DNA from: Hymenobacter swuensis DY53
GTDB taxonomy: Bacteria > Bacteroidota > Bacteroidia > Cytophagales > Hymenobacteraceae
DNA: 64,000 nucleotides
Reading direction: 5' to 3'
Assembly: GCF_000576555.1 (NCBI RefSeq)
Contig: NZ_CP007145.1
Span: forward strand, 2,356,001-2,420,000
Part shown: piece after piece, positions 44,908 to 52,689 of the stretch
How positions within the stretch are numbered: position 1 is the stretch's first letter
Layout of the letters: each line of letters opens with the position of its first letter
Notes under the pieces: generated by a model
What the model was told of the DNA's origin: nothing
Seen by the model: the letters and a program-made list of their open reading frames with translations, nothing else
Databases searched by the model: none
Made by a program: the position numbers and the translations under genes

Positions 44908-44954
44908 CCGCAATGGAAAGGCCGTTTTTGTAAGTAGCGGGGACGAGAGTTGAA
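44908..44954. repeat. Island end repeat, distal att copy
   Basis: These 47 bp are identical to 55101-55147. They hold a copy of the last 20 nt of the tRNA (44935-44954) and most of its terminator. Just before, the hairpin continues with one mismatch and one A less (44892-44907). Confidence 0.9.
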
Positions 44955-45034
44955 TTAGTGGCTACTCTTGCAAAAGTGCATTTGCAGGCCGTAGTGGCAG
45001 TTTTTGGGGTTGCGGCGATGCAGGTTTCAGTCAC

Positions 45035-45054
45035 AGGTGTGATAAAATTGTGAT
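45035..45054 (+). repeat. Possible integrase arm-type site, left end
   Basis: AGGTGTGATAAAATTGTGAT differs in one base from 55048-55067 and has the same orientation. Each copy holds two TGTGAT units spaced 11 bp. Confidence 0.45.
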
Positions 45055-45255
45055 GCTCTCACAACCCATTCTCAGAGCTGCCAACTGCAATAGTAGCACC
45101 CAGGCCGGCAATTCACGCAAACACGATGGCAACGTACTACGATGCGCGGTGCGGGCCGGCGGCGGTCCGGGTACTTGGTTTGCGACGGAGTATAAAGCCG
45201 CCCCCTACGTTACGTTCATAGTAAAGAGAGGGGTGGGTGATAAGGGAAAACAGCA

Positions 45256-45288
45256 GTGGCCTGCGTAGTACGAAGCTACGCAGGCCAC
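45256..45288. terminator. 13-bp hairpin in the left end of the island
   Basis: GTGGCCTGCGTAG pairs perfectly with CTACGCAGGCCAC over TACGAAG. No gene clearly ends just before it. Confidence 0.5.
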
Positions 45289-45625
45289 ACCAAAACCGAT
45301 AGAATACCGGGTTCAGTTACCGGGTCCGGCACTTAAGAATGGAAAGGTTGCTTTCATCCCATAAGGGGCTGCCTACGGTTTAGCTTACACCGGGAAAAAC
45401 TGGCAAGTATAATATATAAGGTATTTAAGATAAGGCCTTTTCCCAGAATAGGATTGTTCATTTGTCTTGTAAAATCTACGTTTTAACTGGTAAAAATACA
45501 GAACTAACGAAATTGTACTGGCGTACAAATGCCGTTATGGTGCATAGAAAGCAACTTTGCACCTAATTACTATCTAGTAAGACCTTTACGGCTTCTCCGA
45601 CATACCACACCTCTACCATCTCAAA

Positions 45626-46300
45626 ATGAAACTAAGCGCGACTCCATTTCACCCGGTAACGGGAGATTTGCTGCCGGCCTATAGGGACGCGTATCTACGC
45701 GGTGACCTATCCAGCCAGAATACGGAACTCGTTGACGCGTTCCTTAAAGCAGATAAACAAGTGGCTGATGAAACGCTCAGCCGCTTTTACGAACTCAAAC
45801 AAAAAGGCCACCAGGTAAAGCCCGTGGGCTGGGTGCAGCGGCAGTTCGAGCTGATGCGCACCGAGCCGGAGCGGTTTCGCCGCCGGGCGGCTTCCCTTAT
45901 CGTGGGCAGCGCCCTGGTAAGCGGGGCCGTCTTCGCCGGAGCCAACCTGCCCAACACGCCCACGGAAGCCGTGCCGGTTACGAGCGAGTTGGCCGAGTCG
46001 GCCGCCGAGGCCAGCGCGTTGCGCGTTTCCACGGTAGCGGGCCGCATTCTGGATGAAAATGGCAAGCCCCTGGTGGGCGCTACTGTGTGGGTGAAAGGCA
46101 CCCGTACGGGCGTCAGCACGGATGCTGAGGGCCAGTATACGTTGCGCATGGCTGCCGGGCAGCCGGCCACGCTGCAATACGCTTACGCGGGCTACAAGGA
46201 AGAGGAAGTGATTCGCTCTAAGGGCGGCACGGCCAACGTCACGCTGCTGCCCCGCACCGGAAAGGCTGCCACGGCTAAAAAGCGCTGGCTGTTTTTTTAA
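45626..46300 (+). CDS. Single-pass membrane protein with carboxypeptidase-regulatory-like domain
   Basis: The 224-aa protein has a charged N-terminal segment (about 1-88, e.g. NTELVDAFLKADKQVADETLSRFYEL), a membrane helix (AASLIVGSALVSGAVFAGA, ~92-110) and a beta-sandwich of the CarbopepD_reg type (VAGRILDENGKPLVGATVWVKGTRTGVSTDAEGQYTLRM) after a linker, ending in KKRWLFF. The order cytoplasmic tail, helix, external domain resembles an anti-sigma or sensor protein, but no sigma factor is adjacent. It heads the roadblock genes in the same direction. Confidence 0.72.
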   Translation: MKLSATPFHPVTGDLLPAYRDAYLRGDLSSQNTELVDAFLKADKQVADETLSRFYELKQKGHQVKPVGWVQRQFELMRTEPERFRRRAASLIVGSALVSGAVFAGANLPNTPTEAVPVTSELAESAAEASALRVSTVAGRILDENGKPLVGATVWVKGTRTGVSTDAEGQYTLRMAAGQPATLQYAYAGYKEEEVIRSKGGTANVTLLPRTGKAATAKKRWLFF

Positions 46301-46442
46301 CCCGCTAACCCAGCGCGCCGCCAGCTCCGGTAGTTTGTGGGAAGCCGACCGGAACCGGCGGCGCGCTGTGAGCCCGGCCCCTGCGCGCCGGGCATGCCAT
46401 CCTTGTTCAACGCTTACTCTCACCGCTAACTCAAGCAGTTGC

Positions 46443-46865
46443 ATGCGCATCCCTTTTCTAAACCAGTTGGTGGTGAAAAAAATCACGGGAGATGCCGTGG
46501 GCGCTACGCGCTCCAGTGCGGAAACGCTCATTCAGCACCTGCTGCGGGAACTGCCCGAATTAGTGGCCGTCGCGGTGGTGGACACCGCCTCCAGCAAAAT
46601 GGTAGCCGCTTACACGGCGACGCCCAAATTCGACCCCTACAAGCTTACAGGGCGCAGTACCGACTTGTTTCGGGGGCTGCAGCGGATGCTCGCCGCCCCG
46701 TGGCTGCAGGGCCAGCAGGTAACCGATCTGGTAGTGGTGCTCGATGAGCAGCTGCATTGCCTGCGCCCCGTGGGCCAGGGCCGGCAGATCGTCTACCTGG
46801 TCGTCCGGTTGGCCGATACGAATATGTCGCTGGTGCGGGACATTCTGCGTCGGCACGCCTTTTAA
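46443..46865 (+). CDS. Roadblock/LC7-like protein A
   Basis: The 140-aa protein from ATG 46443 has an N-terminal helical stretch then the block LIQHLLRELPELVAVAVVDTASSKMVAAYTA, a longer helix, VTDLVVVLDEQLHCLRPV and IVYLVVRLADTNMSLVRDIL. This helix-strands-helix-strands order is that of roadblock/LC7 domains, which regulate small GTPases such as MglA via homo- or heterodimers. No GTPase gene is in the window. It is clearly related to the next gene and may dimerise with it. Assignment is from pattern only. Confidence 0.65.
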   Translation: MRIPFLNQLVVKKITGDAVGATRSSAETLIQHLLRELPELVAVAVVDTASSKMVAAYTATPKFDPYKLTGRSTDLFRGLQRMLAAPWLQGQQVTDLVVVLDEQLHCLRPVGQGRQIVYLVVRLADTNMSLVRDILRRHAF

Positions 46866-46898
46866 CGTTTCTTTTTTACACTTTCTTTTTTCGCGTTC

Positions 46899-47267
46899 AT
46901 GTCCACGTTGACCCCCAACCAAGTAATTCAAAACATCCTGAAAGAACTGCCCTCGCTGGTAGCCGTAGCCGTGGTGGAAACGGAAACGGGTATGCCCCTG
47001 GCGCACCATTCGAACCTGGCTTCGTTTGATGCCGAAACGGCTGCCGCTTACAACACGGAGGTAGTAAAGCAGAAGTTAAAAGCCATTCAGGCCCTGAAGC
47101 TGAACCAGACCATCCAGGACATCCTGCTGACCCTGACCGACCAGCTGCACCTGCTCAAGCTCTCGGCCGACGGGGGCAAGTTCATCTACCTGGCCGTGAA
47201 CTCGGCTGATACGAACCTGGCCATGGCGCGTCAGATTGTAAAAAGCCAGGCTGCCGTTCTCAACTAG
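46899..47267 (+). CDS. Roadblock/LC7-like protein B
   Basis: The 122-aa protein starts 33 bp after protein A and shares its blocks: IQNILKELPSLVAVAVVETETGMPLAHHS, helix with AYNTEVVKQKLKAIQAL, TLTDQLHLLKLSADGGKFIYLAVNSADTNLAMARQIV. It is shorter at the N-terminus by about 20 residues. Two adjacent, diverged copies fit a heterodimer like MglB-type regulators or Ragulator subunits, though that is inference. A perfect 17-bp hairpin follows, so the two likely form one transcript. Confidence 0.68.
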   Translation: MSTLTPNQVIQNILKELPSLVAVAVVETETGMPLAHHSNLASFDAETAAAYNTEVVKQKLKAIQALKLNQTIQDILLTLTDQLHLLKLSADGGKFIYLAVNSADTNLAMARQIVKSQAAVLN

Positions 47268-47290
47268 GGCGCCCCACGCGTGTAGTAGCC

Positions 47291-47343
47291 GCAGAACGGG
47301 CCCGCCGACCAGCTGTTACCAGCTGCCGGCGGGCCCGTTCTGC
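47291..47343. terminator. 17-bp perfect hairpin after the roadblock genes
   Basis: GCAGAACGGGCCCGCCG (47291-47307) pairs perfectly with 47327-47343 over a 19-nt loop that itself contains CAGCTG repeats. Confidence 0.75.
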
Positions 47344-47415
47344 GTGTGGTGCAGCACGAAACCCGTTGCGCCGACCACTGGGCTACCGGACGGGGTGCAG
47401 AAGAGCAGAAGCGAA

Positions 47416-47829
47416 TTAAGGGGTAGCTGGCGGGCTACAGGCCCAGGCGCGGGCGGCGTGCACGTCAGTGAAGTAGCGTAGCTCGATGGGCAGGCTTTCG
47501 ACCGGGTAGGTGTACTCCTCCTGAATCAAGGCGCGGTTGAGCCAATCCTCCGATTCCAGCATGGCCAGGCGGCGCAGGCCCCCGGCGGCCAGGGCCGGCA
47601 AGATGTGCGTGCCTACCCAGGCCAGGTCTTCGCGCTCCATGGGCCCTAGCCGCCGGTCGTCGGCAACCCACCCCGTGGTCTGGTACTGCTGCACGTAGGT
47701 GACGGCCTGCAGGACGGCCTCCCGGAAGAAGGAACTGCTCACGTAGTCTCCCCACACCGCTTCCAGGGCATTGCAGCCAATATCGTGCAGGTAAAAGGTG
47801 ACGAAGGGAAAGGAGGCAAGGTGCACCAT
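47416..47829 (-). CDS. STAS/SpoIIAA-like protein, family member 4 (island)
   Basis: The 137-aa protein shares the layout of the family (VWGDYVSSSFFREAVLQAVTYV; GWVADDRRLGPMEREDLAWVGTHILPALAAGGLRRLAML; LRYFTDVHAARAWA). The signature reads VADDRR instead of LNDNR. It is the more divergent of the two island members. It lies downstream of the other member (47940) in the same direction with a 110-bp gap, so they may be co-transcribed. Function unknown. Confidence 0.6.
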   Translation of the reverse strand: MVHLASFPFVTFYLHDIGCNALEAVWGDYVSSSFFREAVLQAVTYVQQYQTTGWVADDRRLGPMEREDLAWVGTHILPALAAGGLRRLAMLESEDWLNRALIQEEYTYPVESLPIELRYFTDVHAARAWACSPPATP

Positions 47830-47939
47830 CGAGTAGCGGTGTGAGAGGGCAAATGGTCTGCTCGAAGGGCAGGAAGGAGCACCGGAAGGGCACCATCCTA
47901 CGGCACGCTACTCCCGGGCGAGGATACAGGAGGGCTATC

Positions 47940-48359
47940 TTACGTGTGCTGCTGCTGCGTGGTTTGGAGCCAGCGCTGGGCCTCGGGCAGGTTATCGAAC
48001 ATGTGCATCTGCAGCTGACCCTCAAAACCCAGCAGCATGGACGTGGCCGACTGGGCCGCCAGCGACTCGGAGCTGACGATGTGGGCGAAGTGGGTCAGGC
48101 CGCTGGCAATGGCGCGCGGGGCCCAGTTGGTGACAATCCACTCCACGGCGTGGTCCCAGGGGCCGAGCACCTGGCGGTTGTCGTTGAGCAAGTAGGCGCA
48201 GGCGTGTTCCTGCAGCGTGGGCAGGCAGGCATCGGCCCCGGCAATAATGCCGGTGTAGGTCTGGTAGCCGACCCAGTTGTTGTACACCCACTTGTTGGCT
48301 GGGTCGTAGGCAATGGTCAGGTAGACCTTGCCAAAGCCATTGGTAAGTTCAGTAGGCAT
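47940..48359 (-). CDS. STAS/SpoIIAA-like protein, family member 5 (island)
   Basis: The 139-aa protein is the closest relative of the gene at 44342: FGKVYLTIAYDPANKWVYNNWVGY, YLLNDNRQVLGPWDHAVEWIVTNWAPRAIASGLTHFAHIV, MHMFDNLPEAQRWL. ATG 48359 is the start; the frame continues open upstream into the integrase-like fragment without a start codon. CAAAGGTA at 48395-48402 (TACCTTTG on the coding strand) is a good -7 candidate about 36 bp upstream. It is divergent from the BLUF gene with 412 bp between. Confidence 0.65.
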   Translation of the reverse strand: MPTELTNGFGKVYLTIAYDPANKWVYNNWVGYQTYTGIIAGADACLPTLQEHACAYLLNDNRQVLGPWDHAVEWIVTNWAPRAIASGLTHFAHIVSSESLAAQSATSMLLGFEGQLQMHMFDNLPEAQRWLQTTQQQHT

Positions 48360-48419
48360 CGGGGGAAGGTAGTCGTAGGAAGAAAATGCTACCGCAAAGG
48401 TAGCTCCGGCAAAGTCGGC

Positions 48420-48656
48420 AGCGCCGCCGCTTCCGGAGAAACTAGCAGACCGGTGGGCCTGCTGGTGGGTATCCGTGGCCGCCCGGCTCCAGCGGTCCAG
48501 GATGGAGTTGATGGTATCAGCGCAGGTGCCGGGCTTGTCCTTAGCACAACCCAGTTTCTCGTTCCAGTCGCCGGGCCGGCAGGATTCGAAGGAATTCAGG
48601 CGCAGGCTGTCCCAGCGAAAAATCAGGCGAATCGGGGCAGTACCCTTTTTCTTGGA
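48420..48656 (-). pseudogene. Fragment resembling the arm-binding N-domain of a tyrosine integrase
   Basis: On the minus strand 48656-48420 reads SKKKGTAPIRLIFRWD, then SCRPGDWNEKLGCAKDKPG and TINSILDRWSRAATDTHQQA. The sequence KxGTAPIxL..W, DWNxKxG, and IN..L matches the arm-type DNA-binding N-domain of Bacteroidota integrases. A stop (TAG) precedes it and there is no start codon, and the rest of an integrase is missing. It is therefore a likely decayed remnant, sharing its frame with the STAS-like gene downstream by chance or by fusion. Confidence 0.42.
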
Positions 48657-48771
48657 TAGGCAGCGGGAGGGGCACTATACACTGCGCTGCTCCTGAGCGA
48701 AACCAAATGGTAAGCATTTTTGTAGCCAGCCTGTACTCTGCACTTTTCTCAGACCTGCTTGCCTCTTTCCT

Positions 48772-49188
48772 ATGCCTTTACATCACCTGATCTATCTAAG
48801 CACCCCTACCGTTTCTTTCTCGTCTCAACAATTACAGGACCTCTTGCAGGTATGTCGCCTCAACAACGCTCGGAGCGAACTGACGGGTGTACTCTTTTAT
48901 GGTCAGCGGCACTTTATGCAGCTCATTGAAGGGGAGCAAGACAAGGTGTACGCCCTGTATGAACACTTACGCCAGGATGCGCGCCACAAGAACCTGATCA
49001 AGATTGCCGATAAGCCGATTCAGGCCCGTGGGTTTGCCGACTGGTCCATGGCCTTTCAGTGCCTGGAAGGAGCGGAGGCCGAGCAGGGCTTTCAGCAACT
49101 GGAATCGGTCACCCTAGAGCGCCCGATGCTGGCGGCGGCCGATGCGCTGCTGCTGGAGACAATGCGCCAGCGGCTACTGGCTGAGTAG
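48772..49188 (+). CDS. BLUF-domain blue-light photoreceptor
   Basis: The 138-aa protein is one BLUF domain with a short helical cap. The flavin-site residues fall on the same numbers as in the cyanobacterial PixD/Slr1694 family: Tyr8 in LIYLS, Asn32 in LNNARSELTGVL, Gln50 in FMQLIEG, with Trp91 and Met93 in FADWSMAFQ. It should bind FAD and shift on blue light. No output domain is attached, so signalling must go through a partner, perhaps one of the neighbouring cargo proteins (inference). CATTTTTG about 50 bp upstream is one base from the -7 consensus. Confidence 0.9.
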   Translation: MPLHHLIYLSTPTVSFSSQQLQDLLQVCRLNNARSELTGVLFYGQRHFMQLIEGEQDKVYALYEHLRQDARHKNLIKIADKPIQARGFADWSMAFQCLEGAEAEQGFQQLESVTLERPMLAAADALLLETMRQRLLAE

Positions 49189-49280
49189 GGCAAATGAGGC
49201 AGGAATGGTGACGGGCATATCAGTTCGACGGGGTATGCTCACTTGCTGCCATATCCGCTTCAGCAGGAGCCGAGCGCCGC

Positions 49281-51197
49281 GTGAGCTGCTGCCGGAAGAG
49301 GAAGAAACCCACGCCCAGCAGCATAACCAGCGCAAAAACTTCCTTGGTCGACGGCCTGGGCACGGTGCTGCGGCTGCTGTTTGCGCCCACACGACTGGCG
49401 TACGAGGGTTTTAGCCTGCTAGTAAAGGGCCTGGCGGAGTGGGTCCGGCAGTCGGAGCCGGCCAAGGCGGTCATCCTGGTCATGCTAACCCCACTCCGCA
49501 TGCTCTTCGATATGCTGCGCGACTCGCCGGCGTTTTTCGAAGGCTTTAGCGCCGCCGCGCAGGCAAGCTTCGGGCAGGTGGGCAAGGCCTGGCGCGCCGT
49601 GCTGCGCGGCGACTTCAGCGCCGCCGGCGAGGAGCTGGCCAGCATCGGCGGGGCCGCCGGCCGCGCCTACCTCAAGGCCTTCGACGCGGCTCGGGCCAGC
49701 CGGCCGGCGGAGGCCACGGCCACCACGGCCGCCGGCGGGGAGGAGCCAGACGGCAACAAGCCCGGGGCCGGCGGGGATGGAACTACTCAGGCTGAGCGGG
49801 ATAAAGCAGCGAAAGAGGCCCAGGCAGCCCGCGAAAAGGCCCGCAAGGAAGCCAAAGCCGCTCGTGACAAAGCGGATCAGGAGCACCTGAATGGCCTCAA
49901 AAAGCTGGTGCAGGACGAACTCGTGGTACTCAGTGACCGGGACGCGCTGCGGGCCCAGCGCGAGCTGGCCGGCTACAACGACGAGCTACGGCGCCGCGAC
50001 CAGCAGCGGCAAAAACTTTTCGATGCCGCCGCCGCGCAGGTCGACAAGCTCACCGGGCTGGAGAACGACTACTCCCAGCGGGTGGAGGCTATCATGCAGG
50101 AGCGGGACCTGAGCCTGCGCGAGCTGCAGGCCGGCTTCGATGAGGAGTCAGCGAAGCGCAAGCAGGAGCAACTGGACCAGAAGATTGCCCAGGGCCAGGC
50201 CGAGCAGGAGCAGGCCCTGGCTGAACTGGACCTGCAGCTGACCAACGGCGTGCTCAACGAGTGGGCCTTCCAGGATGCGGTGTATGCCGTCAAGCAGGCC
50301 GCCCTGGAGCGGGAACTGGCGCTGGTCAAGCTGAAGAACGGGGAGGAGTCGGCCGAGTACAAGGCCCTGCAGGCGGAGAAGCTGCGCAACCAGGCTGATT
50401 TCATTGCCTCGCGCAAAGGCATGGATGAGGGGCTCTACAAGATGGAGAAGGGCATCACGGCGGCCCACAAGCTGCTGGGCTCCGAGGAATTCACGGCCCT
50501 GACTGAGCTATTGGGTAAGAAAACGCTGGTCTACAAAGCGGCCATGGCGGCGCAGAAGGCCCTGACCATTGCCGAAATCGGGATGGGCGTAGTCAAGCAG
50601 TTTGCCTCTAATGCCGAAGCCGGGGCGAAAATTGCCGCCATGGCGCCCCCGGTATCGATTCCGCTGGGCACGGCTTATACGGTCGGAGCTAATATCCTGG
50701 CCTCCGCCACGGCCGGGGCGGCGGTGGCCAAGGTGCTGGGCATCGGCTTCCGTCAGGGCGGGCCCACCGGCAGCGCGCCCGTGGGGGAGGGTGCCGGGCT
50801 GGCCGGCCTGCGCATCGGGACCAGTGGCAAGCTGCTCGATGCCGAGGGCTTTGCCGTGGCCGGGGTGGTGCACGAGAATGAGTACGTGATTCCCGAGTGG
50901 ATGCGGGCTGATCTGAAGGTGGTGCAGATCGAGCAGTTCCTGGAGCAGAAGCGCCTGCGTGGGTACATCGAAGGTGGCGCCACCAGCGGCAACGTGACTG
51001 TGCCGGCCGCCGGTACCGGGGCCGCTCCGGAGACGGAAGTGCAGCTGCTGCTGCTGGCCGTGCTCGGCCGCCTGGACTTGCGCCTGGTCGACGTGGAGCA
51101 GTGGGCCCGCGACCTGAACGTGGTGCTCGACGTGTACGGACTGGAGCAAACGTTTGAAGAACGGGACGCCACCCGGAAGGCGGCCGAAATCCGGTAA
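49281..51197 (+). CDS. Phage tail tape-measure protein, N-terminally truncated
   Basis: The 638-aa frame starts with GTG 49281. Residues from about 22 on (SLVDGLGTVLRLLFAPTRLAYEGF, LTPLRMLFDMLRDSPAFFEGF, Ala/Lys/Gln-rich coiled coils, then RQGGPTGSAP and AVAGVVHENEYVIPEWM) are typical of the end of Bacteroidota tape-measure proteins, which are usually longer. The first ~21 residues look unrelated and lie antisense to a membrane-protein-like tail, so the gene is probably fused at a deletion junction near 49345. No other tail gene is seen, so it is a prophage remnant. Confidence 0.72.
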   Translation: MSCCRKRKKPTPSSITSAKTSLVDGLGTVLRLLFAPTRLAYEGFSLLVKGLAEWVRQSEPAKAVILVMLTPLRMLFDMLRDSPAFFEGFSAAAQASFGQVGKAWRAVLRGDFSAAGEELASIGGAAGRAYLKAFDAARASRPAEATATTAAGGEEPDGNKPGAGGDGTTQAERDKAAKEAQAAREKARKEAKAARDKADQEHLNGLKKLVQDELVVLSDRDALRAQRELAGYNDELRRRDQQRQKLFDAAAAQVDKLTGLENDYSQRVEAIMQERDLSLRELQAGFDEESAKRKQEQLDQKIAQGQAEQEQALAELDLQLTNGVLNEWAFQDAVYAVKQAALERELALVKLKNGEESAEYKALQAEKLRNQADFIASRKGMDEGLYKMEKGITAAHKLLGSEEFTALTELLGKKTLVYKAAMAAQKALTIAEIGMGVVKQFASNAEAGAKIAAMAPPVSIPLGTAYTVGANILASATAGAAVAKVLGIGFRQGGPTGSAPVGEGAGLAGLRIGTSGKLLDAEGFAVAGVVHENEYVIPEWMRADLKVVQIEQFLEQKRLRGYIEGGATSGNVTVPAAGTGAAPETEVQLLLLAVLGRLDLRLVDVEQWARDLNVVLDVYGLEQTFEERDATRKAAEIR

Positions 51198-51225
51198 AAT
51201 GGGTGTTCGAATTATGTAGTGAAAG

Positions 51226-51259
51226 AAGCCCCCGAAAAACCGCGTTTTCGGGGGCTTTT
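51226..51259. terminator. Island terminator hairpin, copy 1
   Basis: AAGCCCCCGAAAA pairs with TTTTCGGGGGCTT. It follows the tape-measure gene and resembles copies at 51791 and 52690. Confidence 0.8.
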
Positions 51260-51337
51260 GCGTGGGTGGTAAAAGTGGTCGGAAAAGATCCTATTTCGAT
51301 CAACTTATTAATCCGCGTAGGATGTAACTCTCTCCTA

Positions 51338-51387
51338 CTATGTAGTCACTTACACCCTCAACCTATGTAGTCACTTACACCCTCAAC
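51338..51387. repeat. Tandem 25-bp duplication at the 3' end of a small gene
   Basis: The 25-mer starting CTATGTAGTCACTTACACCC occurs twice in direct succession (51338-51362, 51363-51387). The second unit encodes the last residues and the stop of the minus-strand gene at 51358. Confidence 0.85.
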
Positions 51388-51702
51388 GCGATAGCTGATG
51401 GCCATTTTCGGATCAAAGGCTGGTGTGTAGTAGGCCGCTATCCGTGAATCAAATTCATCACAGAGCTTATGTTGCTTGGCATAGAGCCTGTCCGCTTCGG
51501 TCTGAAACGTGACCTCAAATGCGGACCAATCATAGCGCATGCTGATGGCTAAGCTGGGTGTGATGATGGCCGCAATGGTAAATACCTCTGAAAAGTCCTG
51601 CTGTTGCCTGGCTCTAGTTTTTCGTTGTCGTAGGATGACTCTGTATAACCAAAGCAGGACCAAGATTAAGAGAGTAAAGAATAGATAGAGAGATATTTTC
51701 AT
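51358..51702 (-). CDS. Small membrane-anchored protein of unknown function
   Basis: The 114-aa protein has one N-terminal helix (LYLFFTLLILVLLWLYRVIL, about 5-24), a basic stretch (RQRKTRARQQ), and a ~85-residue domain with no recognised motif. Its 3' end lies in a 25-bp tandem duplication that keeps the same last residues. Single gene on the minus strand within the island, with no clear partner. Lower GC than its neighbours suggests separate origin. Confidence 0.5.
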   Translation of the reverse strand: MKISLYLFFTLLILVLLWLYRVILRQRKTRARQQQDFSEVFTIAAIITPSLAISMRYDWSAFEVTFQTEADRLYAKQHKLCDEFDSRIAAYYTPAFDPKMAISYRVEGVSDYIG

Positions 51703-52107
51703 AGACTCAAAAATACAAATGCTATAGAATCTTTAGCAAATGGCCCTGTCCATACAAGGGACGGTTTATGCACAGTCTGACCAGCATTGAAAACGCCCCC
51801 GAAAACGCGGTTTTTCGGGGGCGTTTCTGATACCCTTTTCTGGACAGTCATTCGTGTCCAGAAACCGAGCGTTTGCCGGACAGCCATTCATACTCCCTTG
51901 ATTCTTGGAAACGAATAAATAGGCCACCGAGAACTGGAAGGCGTGGCTGCGGTAAGGTGCATTAATATGCATAGCTATTCTCAGAGTCAGTGCGGGTTCG
52001 AATATTTAATTTTGATATGAATAGGATAGTATTTTGTCGGGGCTAAATTTGCACACTGTCTCTCTTCTACCGTTTAAATACGTTAACGTTCTTTTTTTTT
52101 GTTTTTT
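51703..52107. other. AT-richer intergenic region in the island
   Basis: About 400 bp without a supported gene. It contains terminator copy 2 (51791-51826), two loosely similar copies of GGACAGYCATTC near 51842 and 51879, and TAAATTTG (52044-52051), a perfect -7 element about 57 bp before the gene at 52108. Short frames on the minus strand run through the terminator and are not credible. Confidence 0.5.
51791..51826. terminator. Island terminator hairpin, copy 2
   Basis: AAACGCCCCCGAAAA pairs with TTTTCGGGGGCGTTT. It is nearly identical to copy 3. Confidence 0.8.
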
Positions 52108-52638
52108 ATGCGTGCTTTATTTGCTTGGCCACTACTGCTTAGCTCACTAGGTTTGGGTAACTGCGCCGCTCCCTCCGCCGAGTCTGCCTCTAATACTGCC
52201 CCAGTCGCAGCACCAGCGCGTAGCGATGATTCTACAGGCGTTGCAATCAGCAGGAAACCCGGACCTGACTCCACTCAACAGCCTGTCCAAGCGGAAGACA
52301 TCTTGAGCGAGGACACAGCGTATGCGGCAACATTACCCGTCCTAGATGACGCTGACGGCTCGGTGCACATCCGGATAACGGTTAATCCTCAAGCCCATAC
52401 GCTGGAAAAAATGACGGTGCTTTCCACACCTCACAAGCCAACGGTAACTTACAGACAAGTGGGTGAGGGCATAGGTAAGTATGATTCGACCACGGGCCGC
52501 TACTACTTCGTTCGACTCTATCAGAAGATAAGCAAGCTCAATGCTCTGGTAACCGATAATGGCGACATTCTAGAAATTGCGGGATGGATAAATCCTGCGG
52601 ACGCCACCGCAGCCGTGGCGCACAAAGTAGCTACCTAA
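52108..52638 (+). CDS. Exported protein of unknown function, possible lipoprotein
   Basis: From ATG 52108 (three residues after an alternative start) the protein is 176 aa. A signal (MRALFAWPLLLSSLGLGNC) is followed by an Ala/Ser/Thr-rich linker (to about 65) and a small domain (SVHIRITVNPQAHTLEKMTVL ... GRYYFVRLYQKISKLNALV). LGNC is an imperfect lipobox. No family recognised. It has its own -7 element (TAAATTTG at 52044) and ends shortly before terminator copy 3. Confidence 0.6.
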   Translation: MRALFAWPLLLSSLGLGNCAAPSAESASNTAPVAAPARSDDSTGVAISRKPGPDSTQQPVQAEDILSEDTAYAATLPVLDDADGSVHIRITVNPQAHTLEKMTVLSTPHKPTVTYRQVGEGIGKYDSTTGRYYFVRLYQKISKLNALVTDNGDILEIAGWINPADATAAVAHKVAT

Positions 52639-52689
52639 GATGTTGCATAGGATTGGTGTTCGGATTAGAACACTTTTTCACCCCCTGCC

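Larger units (their letters stand above)
44955..45625. other. Noncoding left end of the island
   Basis: No gene is supported in these 670 bp. It holds the 20-mer at 45035-45054 (19 of 20 shared with the right end), a 13-bp hairpin at 45256-45288 and the palindrome TTGTACTGGCGTACAA at 45513-45528. The last ~200 bp are AT-rich; CAACTTTG at 45552-45559 is a near -7 element for the gene at 45626. An open frame at 45050-45268 looks like chance. Confidence 0.55.

Noticed and set aside
44935..44954. Second tRNA gene at the left repeat
   Set aside because: Only the last 20 nt of the tRNA are present; it is the att copy.
45050..45268. 72-aa frame at the left end of the island
   Set aside because: Begins in the repeated 20-mer region and ends in a hairpin; no protein-like pattern.
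51338..51387. CRISPR-like repeat
   Set aside because: Two direct units without spacer and no cas genes anywhere in the window.
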